Source of the DNA: Holophagaceae bacterium | GTDB taxonomy: Bacteria > Acidobacteriota > Holophagae > Holophagales > Holophagaceae | DNA: 37,535 nucleotides | NCBI GenBank assembly: GCA_017859995.1 | Contig: JAFJUR010000005.1 | Location: 1 to 37,535, forward strand | Direction: 5' to 3' | In this document: one piece after another, positions 23,940 through 33,991 of the stretch | Layout: each line of letters opens with the position of its first letter | Position numbering within the stretch: position 1 is the first letter of the stretch | Program-made: the position numbers and the translations under genes | The notes under the pieces: generated by a model | What the model saw: the letters and a program-made list of their open reading frames with translations, nothing else | Database searches by the model: none | What the model was told of the DNA's origin: nothing

Positions 23940-26453
23940 TCAGGGCTGGATGCCGATCTTGGCGGCATCGATTCCCGGGAAACCCGGGATGCCGAACATG
24001 GGGCTGGTGGCCTTCAGGCGGAAATCCAGCGCGGCGGGATCGACAAACTGCGGGTCCACTTGGCTGAGGTTGCCAGAATTCTGGGTGAACCAGGACAGCG
24101 GCGGCGCCAGGCTCGGATAGACGTTCTCCTGGCGGATGGCGTCGGCCGTGCCGCCCTGGAACAGGTTTCCGTAGAACACGCAGTTCTCCGGCTCCAGCCA
24201 GTGCGTGCCCTGGACCAGCGTCCAGTCGTTGGGAATGGCGGCGACCGTGGGATAGGCGGCGGCCCAGGTGGGCGACTGGTAGCTGAAGTGGCTGAGCTTC
24301 TCCAGGAGGTTCAGGCTGCTGCCCGGCGTGTTGTTCGCCCTGGTCATGGCGTAGTTCACCGTGACGGCGCCGAACCAGCCGCCTGAGATCACGTTGTAGC
24401 GCATTTTCACGTCTCGGCCCCCGTTGTGCTGGATGGCCAGGGTGGGGCCGGCCCTGTAGAGGATGTTGCCTTCCATGGCGACCCCACTGCCGCAGGCATC
24501 CAGGTACAGGCCGAGGACCCAGTTGCCGAAGGGGCCCCCTCCTTCCCGGATCAGGTTGAACTGGACCAGGTTGCCCTGGCTGCCAAAATCCCGCTGCGAG
24601 TAGATGGCCCCTGCGTCGTTGGACCACTGGCAGTAGTGGTGGAGGTGGTTGTAACGGATGGTGTGGTTGTTCCCCTGGAAGTAGATGGCCTGGTGGGGGG
24701 CGTGATGGATCTCGTTGTGCTGGACCGTGATGCCCGAACAGTCGTCGGTGAACGCGTAGTTGGTGATGGAGTGGACGTAGATCCCCGGGTTGTAGCTCGC
24801 GAACAGCCGGCCGTAGTGGTGGATGTCGCAGTTCTGGATCACGGTGCCGCTGGCCGTGAGGGTGCGGCGGTCGCCGCCGCAGACCCAGATGCCTCCCTTG
24901 CCCAGCTGGCTCAGGTCGCAGCGGTCGACCAGGTTCGAGGAGCCGCCGAGTAGGAGCCCCCATCCGCCGGCGTTGCGGAACGTGCAGTTGGTGAACCCGA
25001 CGTATGAGCAGGACTGGGCGTCCACCAGATGGTTCTGGGCCACCTCGAAGGTGACTCCCTTCCAGCTGAGGTGGCTCACGCTGCGCAGGGTCACCAGGGG
25101 CGATGAGAGCGTCGAAAGCAGGATCTCCCCGGGAACCCCGCTTCCCTGCGGCCGGAGGTACAGGCGGGCATTGGTGCGGTCCAGGAAGTATTCTCCCGGC
25201 GCCGTGAGTTCCTCCAGCAGGTTGTAGAGGTAGAAGGGCATCCCCAGTCGCAGCCCATAGGAAGGCGCGGTGGCGAGCTGGATGCTCCCCGTCGAGGGCG
25301 TCAGCGAGGAAATTGCGCAGTGGCTGGCCGCCCAGGTGTAGTAACCGGCGCCGTAGTACATGGCCTCGGAGGCACGCCACAGGCTCATGCGCGGCTCGGT
25401 CACCTGGATTTGCGAGCTTCCATTGGTGCCCTGGATGAGCAGATGGCCAGGCATCGCCAGGGAGCCGTCGGCCCGCCCCAGCAGGGCCTGGCCGGAGGCC
25501 GCGCCGGACGCCGCGTCGAACCGCCCCGCCGGCCCCGAGAAGCTCTCGTAGGTACCCCAGGAGGCGGCGGTGCCCTTCCCGCCCAGGTCCCGGCGGTTGG
25601 AGAGGTACCAATCCGCACCCGAGCTCGTGACGGCGATGGACCAGGTCTCCGTGCCCTTCACCTGTTGGTAATAGGGATGGCCGCGGCTGTCGGTGCCCTT
25701 GTAGGCGTAATCTCCCGTCGCGTCCGGCGAGATGGTGCCGGAGACGCGCACCGTGGCCTGAGTCGCGAGAACCGCCGATTCGGGGTCGACAGCCTTGGGG
25801 TACCGGGCCAGCGTGCAGGGCGCTCCGTCTGCGAAGACTTCCATGGCGCGGTTCACGTCGCCGCTGCCACCCACCCGGCTGCCCAGACTGCCCAGGCCGG
25901 TTCGGAATGCCGTGAGGTCCGCCACGTAGATCTGCGACCGCGCCGTGGCGTCCAGCCGGGACCAGTTCGGATCAGCGGCATCGACGGGATGGAGGGCCTG
26001 GGGGCTCAGCGACACGCCACCCACGAGGCGGGGGGTCTCGCCGTTGTAGGCGGCCCATTCCACGGGATTCGAGGCGGAACCCGAATCGGAAGCGGTGAGC
26101 GCGAGGCTCGCCGTCCGCGGGTAGAGCCCGCCCCGGAGCAGCACGCGAATCACCCCGGCGCTGCCTCGTGCCGTGGTGCGGACCAGGGCCTGCGCCCCCT
26201 CCAGGGTGGTCGGCGCCTCGAGGGTGCCTGGGTTCGCGGCGAGGCCATTGGGGGCGACGTAGATCTCCTTCAGGGTGTTCGTGGGCGGCGGCGGGGGAGG
26301 TGGAGGGGGCGGCGGCTGGGTGGTTGACGTCGTCTCCGCGCCCTTGCTGCCGCAGGCCAGCCCGAGGGCGGCCAGGCAGAGGACCGCGAGCCCTTGGCGA
26401 ACGTGGCGACCGAAAAAGTGCAGGGCGAGCCATCCGGGAAGGACTTGGTTCAT
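23940..26453 (-). CDS. Beta-helix lipoprotein with polyproline linker (paralogue of the 17934-23144 C-terminal domain)
   Basis: An 837-aa protein. The lipobox is 'LGLAC' with Cys34, then a short Ser/Thr stretch and a run of 11 prolines (about residues 47-57), then a right-handed beta-helix domain from 'IYVAPNG' (about residue 64) to the end. It matches the end of the giant protein in order: 'TTLEGAQ', 'VLLRGGLYPR', 'RLVGGVSL', 'DPNWSRLDATARS', 'AMEVFADGAP', 'LARYPKAVD', 'DYAYKGTDSRG', 'EELTAPGEYF', 'IQHNGGRDV' and the closing 'FPGIDAAKIGIQ'. It is thus the same unit on a short linker rather than an Ig stalk. GGAGG lies 6 nt before ATG 26453. It is 66 bp after the WbpM-like gene and probably co-transcribed with it. 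Likely a surface-exposed polysaccharide-active or polysaccharide-binding protein; the activity is not known. Confidence 0.9.
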   Translation of the reverse strand: MNQVLPGWLALHFFGRHVRQGLAVLCLAALGLACGSKGAETTSTTQPPPPPPPPPPPTNTLKEIYVAPNGLAANPGTLEAPTTLEGAQALVRTTARGSAGVIRVLLRGGLYPRTASLALTASDSGSASNPVEWAAYNGETPRLVGGVSLSPQALHPVDAADPNWSRLDATARSQIYVADLTAFRTGLGSLGSRVGGSGDVNRAMEVFADGAPCTLARYPKAVDPESAVLATQATVRVSGTISPDATGDYAYKGTDSRGHPYYQQVKGTETWSIAVTSSGADWYLSNRRDLGGKGTAASWGTYESFSGPAGRFDAASGAASGQALLGRADGSLAMPGHLLIQGTNGSSQIQVTEPRMSLWRASEAMYYGAGYYTWAASHCAISSLTPSTGSIQLATAPSYGLRLGMPFYLYNLLEELTAPGEYFLDRTNARLYLRPQGSGVPGEILLSTLSSPLVTLRSVSHLSWKGVTFEVAQNHLVDAQSCSYVGFTNCTFRNAGGWGLLLGGSSNLVDRCDLSQLGKGGIWVCGGDRRTLTASGTVIQNCDIHHYGRLFASYNPGIYVHSITNYAFTDDCSGITVQHNEIHHAPHQAIYFQGNNHTIRYNHLHHYCQWSNDAGAIYSQRDFGSQGNLVQFNLIREGGGPFGNWVLGLYLDACGSGVAMEGNILYRAGPTLAIQHNGGRDVKMRYNVISGGWFGAVTVNYAMTRANNTPGSSLNLLEKLSHFSYQSPTWAAAYPTVAAIPNDWTLVQGTHWLEPENCVFYGNLFQGGTADAIRQENVYPSLAPPLSWFTQNSGNLSQVDPQFVDPAALDFRLKATSPMFGIPGFPGIDAAKIGIQP

Positions 26454-26519
26454 CGGCCACCTCCATTCCGTGGGTTCTGGATGAAGGGCGGAGGACCGCC
26501 CAGGATCTTGGCGCGCGGA

Positions 26520-28559
<2,040 letters not shown>

Positions 28560-28618
28560 GGTTGGCCTCCCTGCACGGGGTTCTACATGCTTGAGTGTCC
28601 GAGAAGTGTATACGGTTT

Positions 28619-28642
28619 ATGAAATTGACAGGTAAATTTCAT
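28619..28642. promoter_or_regulatory. Operator-like inverted repeat upstream of the WbpM-like gene
   Basis: ATGAAATT, 8 nt, AATTTCAT: perfect 8-bp arms, 60 bp upstream of the start codon at 28559. It would lie at or near the promoter, so a repressor or activator site is likely. No regulator can be named. Confidence 0.4.
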
Positions 28643-28680
28643 GCTTTTTCTTATCGTCAATCGCTCCTAACCAAGTATTT

Positions 28681-28745
28681 TTCAGGCGTTTCGACCTCGA
28701 GGTCCGCGATCCTCTGCGGACTTCGAGGTCGCCTGAATTCAGGCG
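28681..28745. repeat. Long imperfect hairpin with flanking TTCAGGCG repeats
   Basis: Arms CGACCTCGAGGTCCGC (28692-28707) and 28716-28731 pair at 15 of 16 positions around an 8-nt loop. The outer arms TTCAGG (28681) and CCTGAA (28732) also pair, with a 5-nt bulge on one side. A third copy of TTCAGGCG (28738-28745) forms the perfect 12-bp palindrome CCTGAATTCAGG. It lies 3' of the metallophosphoesterase gene and may end its transcript, but no T-run follows in that direction, so it is not a standard intrinsic terminator. Confidence 0.55.
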
Positions 28746-28789
28746 GGCCTGGCCCTGCCGGACTCACGCGACGCCAGCCGAAGGCCGCC

Positions 28790-29872
28790 TCAGTGCCCGC
28801 GGCGCAGGGTGATGCGGGCGATCTCGGGGCGGCAGCGGAAGCGGATGGGAATGCCCGTGCAGCCGAGTCCGCGGGTCACGAACAGGCTGTCGGCCCCCTC
28901 GCGGAAGAGCCCCTGCAGATACCTGGTCCGCTCCAGCCCGGCGTTGTAGAGGGGGCTCAGGTTGACCTGGCCGGCGTGGGTGTGGGCCGCCAGGGTGAGG
29001 CGTGCGCCTTCCTGGCGGAGCAGCGACCACTGTTCGGGGCTGTGGCAGATCCCGATGCGGAAGCCGTCCGCCCAGGGCTTCCCCTCCCAGGCCGGCCGGA
29101 AGGCCGTCTCGTCTTCGCTGGCCGGATGGCGAGAGCCCAGGAACACGAGCCGCTGCCCGTCCCGCTCGATCACCAGGCTCTGGTCCAGGAGCATCACCCA
29201 GCCGTGGCGGCGCAGCCGCTCGGCCACCTCGTCCGTCATCGAGTACTGGTCGTGGTTGCCGAGCACGCCCACCCGCCCGTCCCGCGGATGCACCTGCTCG
29301 AAGGCCACGCCCGCGCGCTCCGCCTCCTCCGGCGAATGGGTCACGAAGTCGCCCGCCCCCACCAGCAGCTCCCCTTGCGCGTCATCGGTGGCCTTGGCCC
29401 ACCTTCCGAGGGTGCGCCCTCCCGCGTAGAGGCCGCCGTGGACATCCCCGATGAGGGTGATGCGGTACCCGTCGAAGGCCGGCGGCAGATCAGGAAACGA
29501 AAGCGTGACCTCCGTGAGCACCGGCGGACCATAGGCTTCCCCCAGGCCCCAGGCGTAGCCCCCGAGGATCAGGCCGAGGCCGATGCCCCGCACCCAGCGG
29601 CGGCGCCAGGGCAGCAGGGCGGCCAGCCCCTCCACGCCGACCACGGGGCCCAGGAGCAGGTGGAAACTCAGCCAGGTGGCCACCGGCGAGAGGGCCCACA
29701 CGCCGGAGACGCTCAGGCTGCGGTCGTCCCGGGCGTACCAAATGAACCAGGCCCCGTCCAGCACGAGGCCGAGCAGGGCCGCCAGCGGCTTCCAGCGCCG
29801 GGGCAGCAGCACCCAGCCCACGCCCTGCACGGCGAGTCCGAAGGCCATGAGGATGAGATGGCTCGACCTCAT
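28790..29872 (-). CDS. Membrane-anchored metallophosphoesterase (YkuE/YaeI-like)
   Basis: A 360-aa protein. The first about 120 residues hold three to four hydrophobic helices. The calcineurin-like phosphoesterase domain follows, with the metal-binding set in order: 'LIGDVHGG' (about 147), 'GAGDFV', 'LGNHDQYS', and 'AAHTHAGQVN' near the C-terminus. Related YkuE/YaeI/LpxH-like enzymes act on lipid-linked or phospholipid phosphates, so an envelope role is likely; the exact substrate is unknown. ATG 29872 is chosen because GGTGAGG lies just before it. A GTG at 29899 (nine residues longer) is possible but has no ribosome site. It lies 125 bp downstream of the DUF3187-like gene on the same strand. 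It is not obviously part of the EPS pathway. Confidence 0.85.
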   Translation of the reverse strand: MRSSHLILMAFGLAVQGVGWVLLPRRWKPLAALLGLVLDGAWFIWYARDDRSLSVSGVWALSPVATWLSFHLLLGPVVGVEGLAALLPWRRRWVRGIGLGLILGGYAWGLGEAYGPPVLTEVTLSFPDLPPAFDGYRITLIGDVHGGLYAGGRTLGRWAKATDDAQGELLVGAGDFVTHSPEEAERAGVAFEQVHPRDGRVGVLGNHDQYSMTDEVAERLRRHGWVMLLDQSLVIERDGQRLVFLGSRHPASEDETAFRPAWEGKPWADGFRIGICHSPEQWSLLRQEGARLTLAAHTHAGQVNLSPLYNAGLERTRYLQGLFREGADSLFVTRGLGCTGIPIRFRCRPEIARITLRRGH

Positions 29873-29997
29873 GCCCTCACCGGGCTGACGGGGTTCCACG
29901 CGATCGGGAGGGGTTTCACGGGCTCGGGACCTGCTGGAAGGGACCTGCGTTCCGGGGACGTGCTCGGAGGTGATGACGCCCCATCATGCCATGGACC

Positions 29998-31089
29998 CTA
30001 CGGCTTCACGGAGAGCCTCAGCGCCAGGCCCATGTCGGCGGTGTTCTCGTGGTGCGTGAGGTTGTTGAGGTAGCTGAGGGTCAGCGCCGAACGCGGCCCC
30101 ACCCGGACGTGCACCCCGAGGTCGTGGATGACGGAAGGCTTGTCGAGGGTGGCGCCCGGCCCTTGGGACGTGAGGGCATCGTGGTACAGGAGGAGCAGGA
30201 AGGGCCGGATCCGGCGCCAGCCCTGCCACTCCCACCCCAGGTGCGCGGCGATCTGGTCCTTGATAAGGAAGGGGTTCGGTCCCTCGCCGCCCCGGATGCC
30301 CCGGCGCAGGTAGGCCCCGCCGCCATTCACCGCGTGCCCCGGGGCGGGCCGCCACTGGAAAGTCAGGCCCGCGCTGGAATCCCAATCCGAGCGGAGGCCG
30401 CCCATATACGAGGTCATGGGAAGCTGCAGCGCTCCGACCAGGCTGAGGGTGAACCGGGGCTGGGCCGAGAGGCGGTGGATCACCGCCACCACTGGATCCA
30501 CGGGCCGGGCCCGCACGGCGGTCTGAGAGAAATGGACCACCCGGCCCTGCTGGATGATGGCGAAGGTGAACTGGTCCCGGGCGATGGCGCCGCGCCCGGT
30601 CTGCTCGAAGCCGAGTGTGTGGAAGCCCTCGATGAGGCCATCCATGAAGCCGCCATCCATGCCCTGCCACCCCACCGTCACCGCGAGGTCCGTGTCGCGC
30701 GTCAGGCCGTACCGGGCACTGAGTTCCGTGCGCTGGATCTCGGCGTCGAAGAAGAAGATGAGGGGTTCGCCCGGCAGGGAGGCGGCGAACCGGGCGGCCC
30801 CCGCCTGGTCCACGGCGTAGCGTCCCGAGCTGTCCCGGCCGAGGCGATCCTTGATCAGGTCCGAGAACTCGAAGGTGTTCGAGCGGATCACCTGGAACGA
30901 CACGCGCCACCGTCCGCGCCCCACGGTGTCCGCGCCCAGGGGCCGGTAGGTCAGCGGGATCAGGTTCAGGGGGAAGAGGTCCCGGCTGGCGGGCGGGCCG
31001 GGATCGGGCCAGGGTTCCTCGGGACGCGCCTGGATGGGGCGACCCATGAGGAGGGCGAGGCCGAGCAGGGCCACCCGAAGCGCCCTCAT
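29998..31089 (-). CDS. DUF3187-like outer-membrane beta-barrel protein
   Basis: A 363-aa protein with a cleavable signal peptide ('ALRVALLGLALLMGRPIQA', cut near residue 23). The rest is made of alternating amphipathic strands, such as 'RWRVSFQVIRSN', 'FTLSLVGALQLP', 'SALTLSYLNNLTHHEN', ending 'DMGLALRLSV' without a charged tail, as in outer-membrane barrels. The order 'RDLFPLNLIPL', 'FFDAEIQRTELSARYGLT' and 'GGFMDGLIEGFH' resembles the DUF3187 family as I remember it; this is not checked. Two GTG codons and the ATG at 31089 are possible starts; ATG gives the cleanest signal peptide, although no strong ribosome site is seen. It is divergent from the first TetR gene by 86 bp, so that regulator may control it. 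Confidence 0.72.
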   Translation of the reverse strand: MRALRVALLGLALLMGRPIQARPEEPWPDPGPPASRDLFPLNLIPLTYRPLGADTVGRGRWRVSFQVIRSNTFEFSDLIKDRLGRDSSGRYAVDQAGAARFAASLPGEPLIFFFDAEIQRTELSARYGLTRDTDLAVTVGWQGMDGGFMDGLIEGFHTLGFEQTGRGAIARDQFTFAIIQQGRVVHFSQTAVRARPVDPVVAVIHRLSAQPRFTLSLVGALQLPMTSYMGGLRSDWDSSAGLTFQWRPAPGHAVNGGGAYLRRGIRGGEGPNPFLIKDQIAAHLGWEWQGWRRIRPFLLLLYHDALTSQGPGATLDKPSVIHDLGVHVRVGPRSALTLSYLNNLTHHENTADMGLALRLSVKP

Positions 31090-31175
31090 GGCCACCACCG
31101 CGCTGGAGCAGCGGCCCGCGGGCCGCCAATCGCGGCAGGTGAAGGGATCCAGGTGTTGCTACCCTGGGCTACGCG

Positions 31176-31844
31176 ATGGAACCCAAGGCCCCAGACACCC
31201 GAACCTCCCTGCTCCAGGCCGCCCTGGTGTGCTTCGCCGACCACGGATTCGACGGCACCAGCATGCGGATGATCGCTGAAACGGCGGGCCGCCCCCTCTC
31301 GCTGCTCTCCCACTACTTCCGGAACAAGGAGGGCCTGTACCTCGAGGTGTTCAAGCACATCTTCGAGACCTCCGGTCATCGGGCCGCCGATCCCGCCCTG
31401 GCCGCGAACCTGGATCCCCGCGATCCGCAGGCCGCCGTCCGGCTGCTGCGTGAGCAGATCCACTTCATGTACGGACAGGCCGCGCCGGACGCGGCGATGG
31501 CGAGGCCCTTCCAGGATCACCGGGCCCGGCTCTGGCTGCAGGAATTCCGCACCCCCCGCCCCAGCCTCCATCCGATCATCCAGGAGTATCTCGGTCCCAC
31601 CGCCCGGTTGATCCGCGCCTGCATCCAGGTGCTTCGCCCTGAGCTGAACCCGAGCCAGGTGGCCTTCCTCGGCGCCACCATCATGGGCCAGGTGGCCGGG
31701 CACGGCACGATGGTGGGCCTCAACCGGGTGCTCTGGGGTGAACATCCGGCCTTCGGCAGCCACTTTCAGGAAGCGGAACTGCTGGTGGATTTCTGCCTGC
31801 ATGGACTGGGGGCGACGGGCCCGACCTCTCCGCGGGAAAGCTAG
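31176..31844 (+). CDS. TetR family transcriptional regulator
   Basis: A 222-aa TetR/AcrR repressor. The N-terminal three-helix DNA-binding domain has 'RTSLLQAALVCFADHGFDGT' and the HTH 'IAETAGRPLSLLSHYFRNKE' (about residues 33-52), followed by 'GLYLEVF'. The all-alpha C-terminal ligand and dimer domain is not specific by eye. It is similar to the next TetR (32107) in both parts, so they are likely paralogues. ATG 31176 has no clear Shine-Dalgarno; a very short leader is possible. It is divergent from the DUF3187-like gene and 262 bp ahead of the second regulator. It may act on its own promoter, the divergent gene or the efflux operon (inference). Confidence 0.9.
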   Translation: MEPKAPDTRTSLLQAALVCFADHGFDGTSMRMIAETAGRPLSLLSHYFRNKEGLYLEVFKHIFETSGHRAADPALAANLDPRDPQAAVRLLREQIHFMYGQAAPDAAMARPFQDHRARLWLQEFRTPRPSLHPIIQEYLGPTARLIRACIQVLRPELNPSQVAFLGATIMGQVAGHGTMVGLNRVLWGEHPAFGSHFQEAELLVDFCLHGLGATGPTSPRES

Positions 31845-32106
31845 GTTGCCGGTCGGTCCCAGCCCGCCCCACCGGGGGTGGGGGATCGACGTGGGAGGCA
31901 AGGCGGAAACCGGAGACATGGAAAGGGCCATGTTGGTCGATTGATCTATACCTGCCACGGCGGGAACATCATCCATGACCATCGCGGCACTTGGAAGTTT
32001 ATAAACAGTGTCAATATTTGTGGTGTTCAATCAAATTTGACGCTTGATTGAATTGATCGATTGATCCAAACTAACGCTCGGTCAATCGACCATTCAAGGC
32101 ATCCAG
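31845..32106. promoter_or_regulatory. Regulatory region between the two TetR genes
   Basis: 262 bp, AT-rich from about 31930, with several repeated elements. There is a perfect palindrome at 32026-32052, a 10-bp palindrome GTTTATAAAC at 31997-32006, and three TCGATTGA(T/C)C motifs (31935-31946 and 32055-32066 on plus, 32091-32080 on minus). This fits the operator and promoter region for the second TetR and the efflux operon. The exact promoter is not clear. Confidence 0.55.
32026..32052. promoter_or_regulatory. Candidate TetR operator
   Basis: TTCAATCAA, 9 nt, TTGATTGAA: perfect 9-bp arms, 55 bp before the TetR ATG at 32107. Size and symmetry suit a TetR-family dimer site. Which of the two regulators binds cannot be told. 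Confidence 0.5.
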
Positions 32107-32766
32107 ATGCCCGATTCTCAGCCTCCCACCACGATCAGCCACCAGGAAACCCGGGGATGCCTCGTGGAGGCGGCCCTGACCTGCTTCGCGAAGTACGGCT
32201 ACGACGCCACCTCCATCTGCCTCATCGCCACCGCCGCCGGCAAGAACTCCTCCCTGATCTCCTACTACTTCAAGGGCAAGGAGGGGCTCTACCGCGAGGT
32301 CTTCCAGCACCTGCTCGACCGGTTCTTCCCGGCGCCGGGGGTCCCCCCGGGCCACGACGGGGTCCAGGAGCCCGAAGGCAACCGCCCCAGGCTCCGCGCC
32401 ATCCTCGGCAAGATCCTGTCCGACGTGGATGCCCACTTCCGGTCGGTGGATCCGCTGAAGGACGCCGCCACGCGGCTCTTCCTGGCCGAGGTCCACGCCC
32501 CCCGGGAGGAGGTGAAGGACCTGCTCAAGGCCCGCCTGGAGCCCTCCGCCCAGGAGCTGCGTGCCTGCATTCGCGCCATCCGACCCGACCTCCCGGAGGC
32601 CGATGTGGATTTCTGGGGCATCACCATCCAGGGCAGCTGCGTCAGCCATGCGCTGCGCTCGGAAATCAACGCGCTCATCTGGACCTCGGCGGATCCAGAA
32701 TTGCCCCTCGACGTGATGGCAGACCGCCTCACGACCTTCGTGTACACCGGCCTGACCTGCGCCTGA
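32107..32766 (+). CDS. TetR family transcriptional regulator, first gene of the efflux operon
   Basis: A 219-aa TetR/AcrR repressor. The DNA-binding part has 'LVEAALTCFAKYGYDATS' and the HTH 'IATAAGKNSSLISYYFKGKE' (about residues 37-56), then 'GLYREVF'. The C-terminal domain shares 'LRACIRAIRPDL' with the neighbour ('IRACIQVLRPEL'), so the two are paralogues. ATG 32107 has AAGG 7 nt upstream. It lies 61 bp before the AcrA-like gene, the usual place for a local repressor of an RND pump. The strong inverted repeat just upstream suggests self-control. The inducer is unknown. Confidence 0.9.
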   Translation: MPDSQPPTTISHQETRGCLVEAALTCFAKYGYDATSICLIATAAGKNSSLISYYFKGKEGLYREVFQHLLDRFFPAPGVPPGHDGVQEPEGNRPRLRAILGKILSDVDAHFRSVDPLKDAATRLFLAEVHAPREEVKDLLKARLEPSAQELRACIRAIRPDLPEADVDFWGITIQGSCVSHALRSEINALIWTSADPELPLDVMADRLTTFVYTGLTCA

Positions 32767-32827
32767 CCCTCTCTCCCTTCCCCGCCCCATCCCCTCGATC
32801 TTCCGCACCCACTCAAGGAGCCTCCCC

Positions 32828-33979
32828 ATGCGAACCCCCACTCGAGGCGAACTGTTGTCCATCGCCGTGGTCCTCGTGGCCGGCGGCCTCACGATCGGCT
32901 GCGGCAAGAAAGACCAGGCCAAGGCCACGCCCGAAGTCTCCGTGGTCACCCTGCAGCCCGAGCGGGTCGCCATCACCTTCGAGCTCCCCGGGCGCACCTC
33001 GGCCTTCCTCATGGCCGAAGTCCATCCCCAGGTGAATGGCATCGTCCAGAAGCGCCTCTTCACCGAAGGCAGCGAGGTGAAGGAGGGTGAGCTCCTCTAC
33101 CAGATCGACCCCCGGCCCTACCAGGCCGCCTATGACTCCGCCGCCGCCGCCCTGGCCCGGGCCGAGGCCAACCTGCCCGCCGTGCGGAAGCGCGCCGAGC
33201 GATTCAAGGAACTTCTCGCCGTCAACGCCGTGGGCCAGCAGGACTACGATGACGCCGCCGGCGCCCTCAAGCAGGTCGAGGCGGAAGTCCAGGCCCTGAA
33301 GGCCAGCGCCGAATCCGCCCGGATCAACCTGGGCTACACCCGCATCACCGCACCGATCTCGGGCCGCATCGGCAAGTCCAGCGTGACCCCCGGCGCCCTC
33401 GCCACGGCCTACCAGGGCCCGGCCTTCACCACCATCCAGCAGCTGAGCCAGGTCTACGTGGATTCGCCGCAGTCCAGCGCCACCCTCCTGGGCATCCAGC
33501 GCAACCTGGCGGCCAACCGCATCAAGGGCAGTGCCGAGCAGGCCAAGGTGAAGCTCCTCCTGGAGGACGGCACGCCCTACCCCCAGACGGGAATCCTGAA
33601 GTTCTCTGACGTCACGGTGGATCCAAGCACCGGCTCCCAGATCCTCCGCATGGTCTTTCCCAACCCGCGCCAGGTGCTGCTGCCCGGCATGTATGTCCGC
33701 GCCATCGTCGAGGAGGGCGTGGTCGAGCAGGCGATCCTCGTACCGCAGCAGGGCGTGACCCGCGACCCGAAGGGCAACGCCATCGCCATGGTGGTCGACG
33801 GCGCCGGCAAGGTCGAGCAGCGCACCCTCAAGGTGGACCGCGCCATCGGCCCGAAGTGGCTGGTGATGGAAGGCCTCCGGGCCGGCGACCAGGTGATCGT
33901 CGAGGGTCTGCAGAAGATCCGGCCCGGCGCGGCCGTGAAGATCGTTCCCCAGGGCGCCAAGCCCGCGGCCGCGAAGTAG
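32828..33979 (+). CDS. RND efflux periplasmic adaptor (AcrA/MexA family lipoprotein)
   Basis: A 383-aa membrane fusion protein. The signal peptide has lipobox 'LTIGC' with Cys25. The order is beta-barrel strand 'VTLQPERVAITFELPGRTSA', lipoyl half 'AEVHPQVNGIVQKRLFTEGS', 'LLYQIDPRPYQAAYD', a coiled-coil hairpin (about 105-165, 'RAEANLPAVRKRAERFKELL'), lipoyl return 'YTRITAPISGRIGKSSVTPG', and beta-barrel 'LLPGMYVRAIVEEGV'. Length and motifs are standard for AcrA/MexA. It joins the inner-membrane pump to the outer-membrane channel. AAGGAG lies 7 nt before ATG 32828. The permease gene follows after 12 bp. Substrate range cannot be read from the sequence. Confidence 0.95.
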   Translation: MRTPTRGELLSIAVVLVAGGLTIGCGKKDQAKATPEVSVVTLQPERVAITFELPGRTSAFLMAEVHPQVNGIVQKRLFTEGSEVKEGELLYQIDPRPYQAAYDSAAAALARAEANLPAVRKRAERFKELLAVNAVGQQDYDDAAGALKQVEAEVQALKASAESARINLGYTRITAPISGRIGKSSVTPGALATAYQGPAFTTIQQLSQVYVDSPQSSATLLGIQRNLAANRIKGSAEQAKVKLLLEDGTPYPQTGILKFSDVTVDPSTGSQILRMVFPNPRQVLLPGMYVRAIVEEGVVEQAILVPQQGVTRDPKGNAIAMVVDGAGKVEQRTLKVDRAIGPKWLVMEGLRAGDQVIVEGLQKIRPGAAVKIVPQGAKPAAAK

Positions 33980-33991
33980 AGGAGGCGCCCC

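Larger units (their letters stand above)
28560..28789. other. 230-bp AT-rich intergenic region with two inverted repeats
   Basis: Between the minus-strand dehydratase start and the minus-strand phosphoesterase stop. It is strikingly AT-rich for this window (28600-28680). It carries an 8-bp-arm palindrome at 28619-28642 and a long hairpin at 28681-28737. Probably the promoter region of the WbpM-like gene; a TATACA candidate -10 lies at about 28613-28608 on the minus strand with only a weak -35. Confidence 0.5.

Noticed and set aside
28625..28656. Plus-strand promoter starting with a perfect TTGACA at 28625
   Set aside because: No reasonable -10 at 16-18 nt and no plus-strand gene downstream; the hexamer is part of the inverted repeat spacer.
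28681..28737. Intrinsic terminator for the metallophosphoesterase gene
   Set aside because: The stem is good, but on the transcribed strand it is followed by A residues rather than a U-tract.
28595..30073. Plus-strand 492-codon frame
   Set aside because: Covers the intergenic hairpin and then runs antisense to the phosphoesterase; no domain is recognised.
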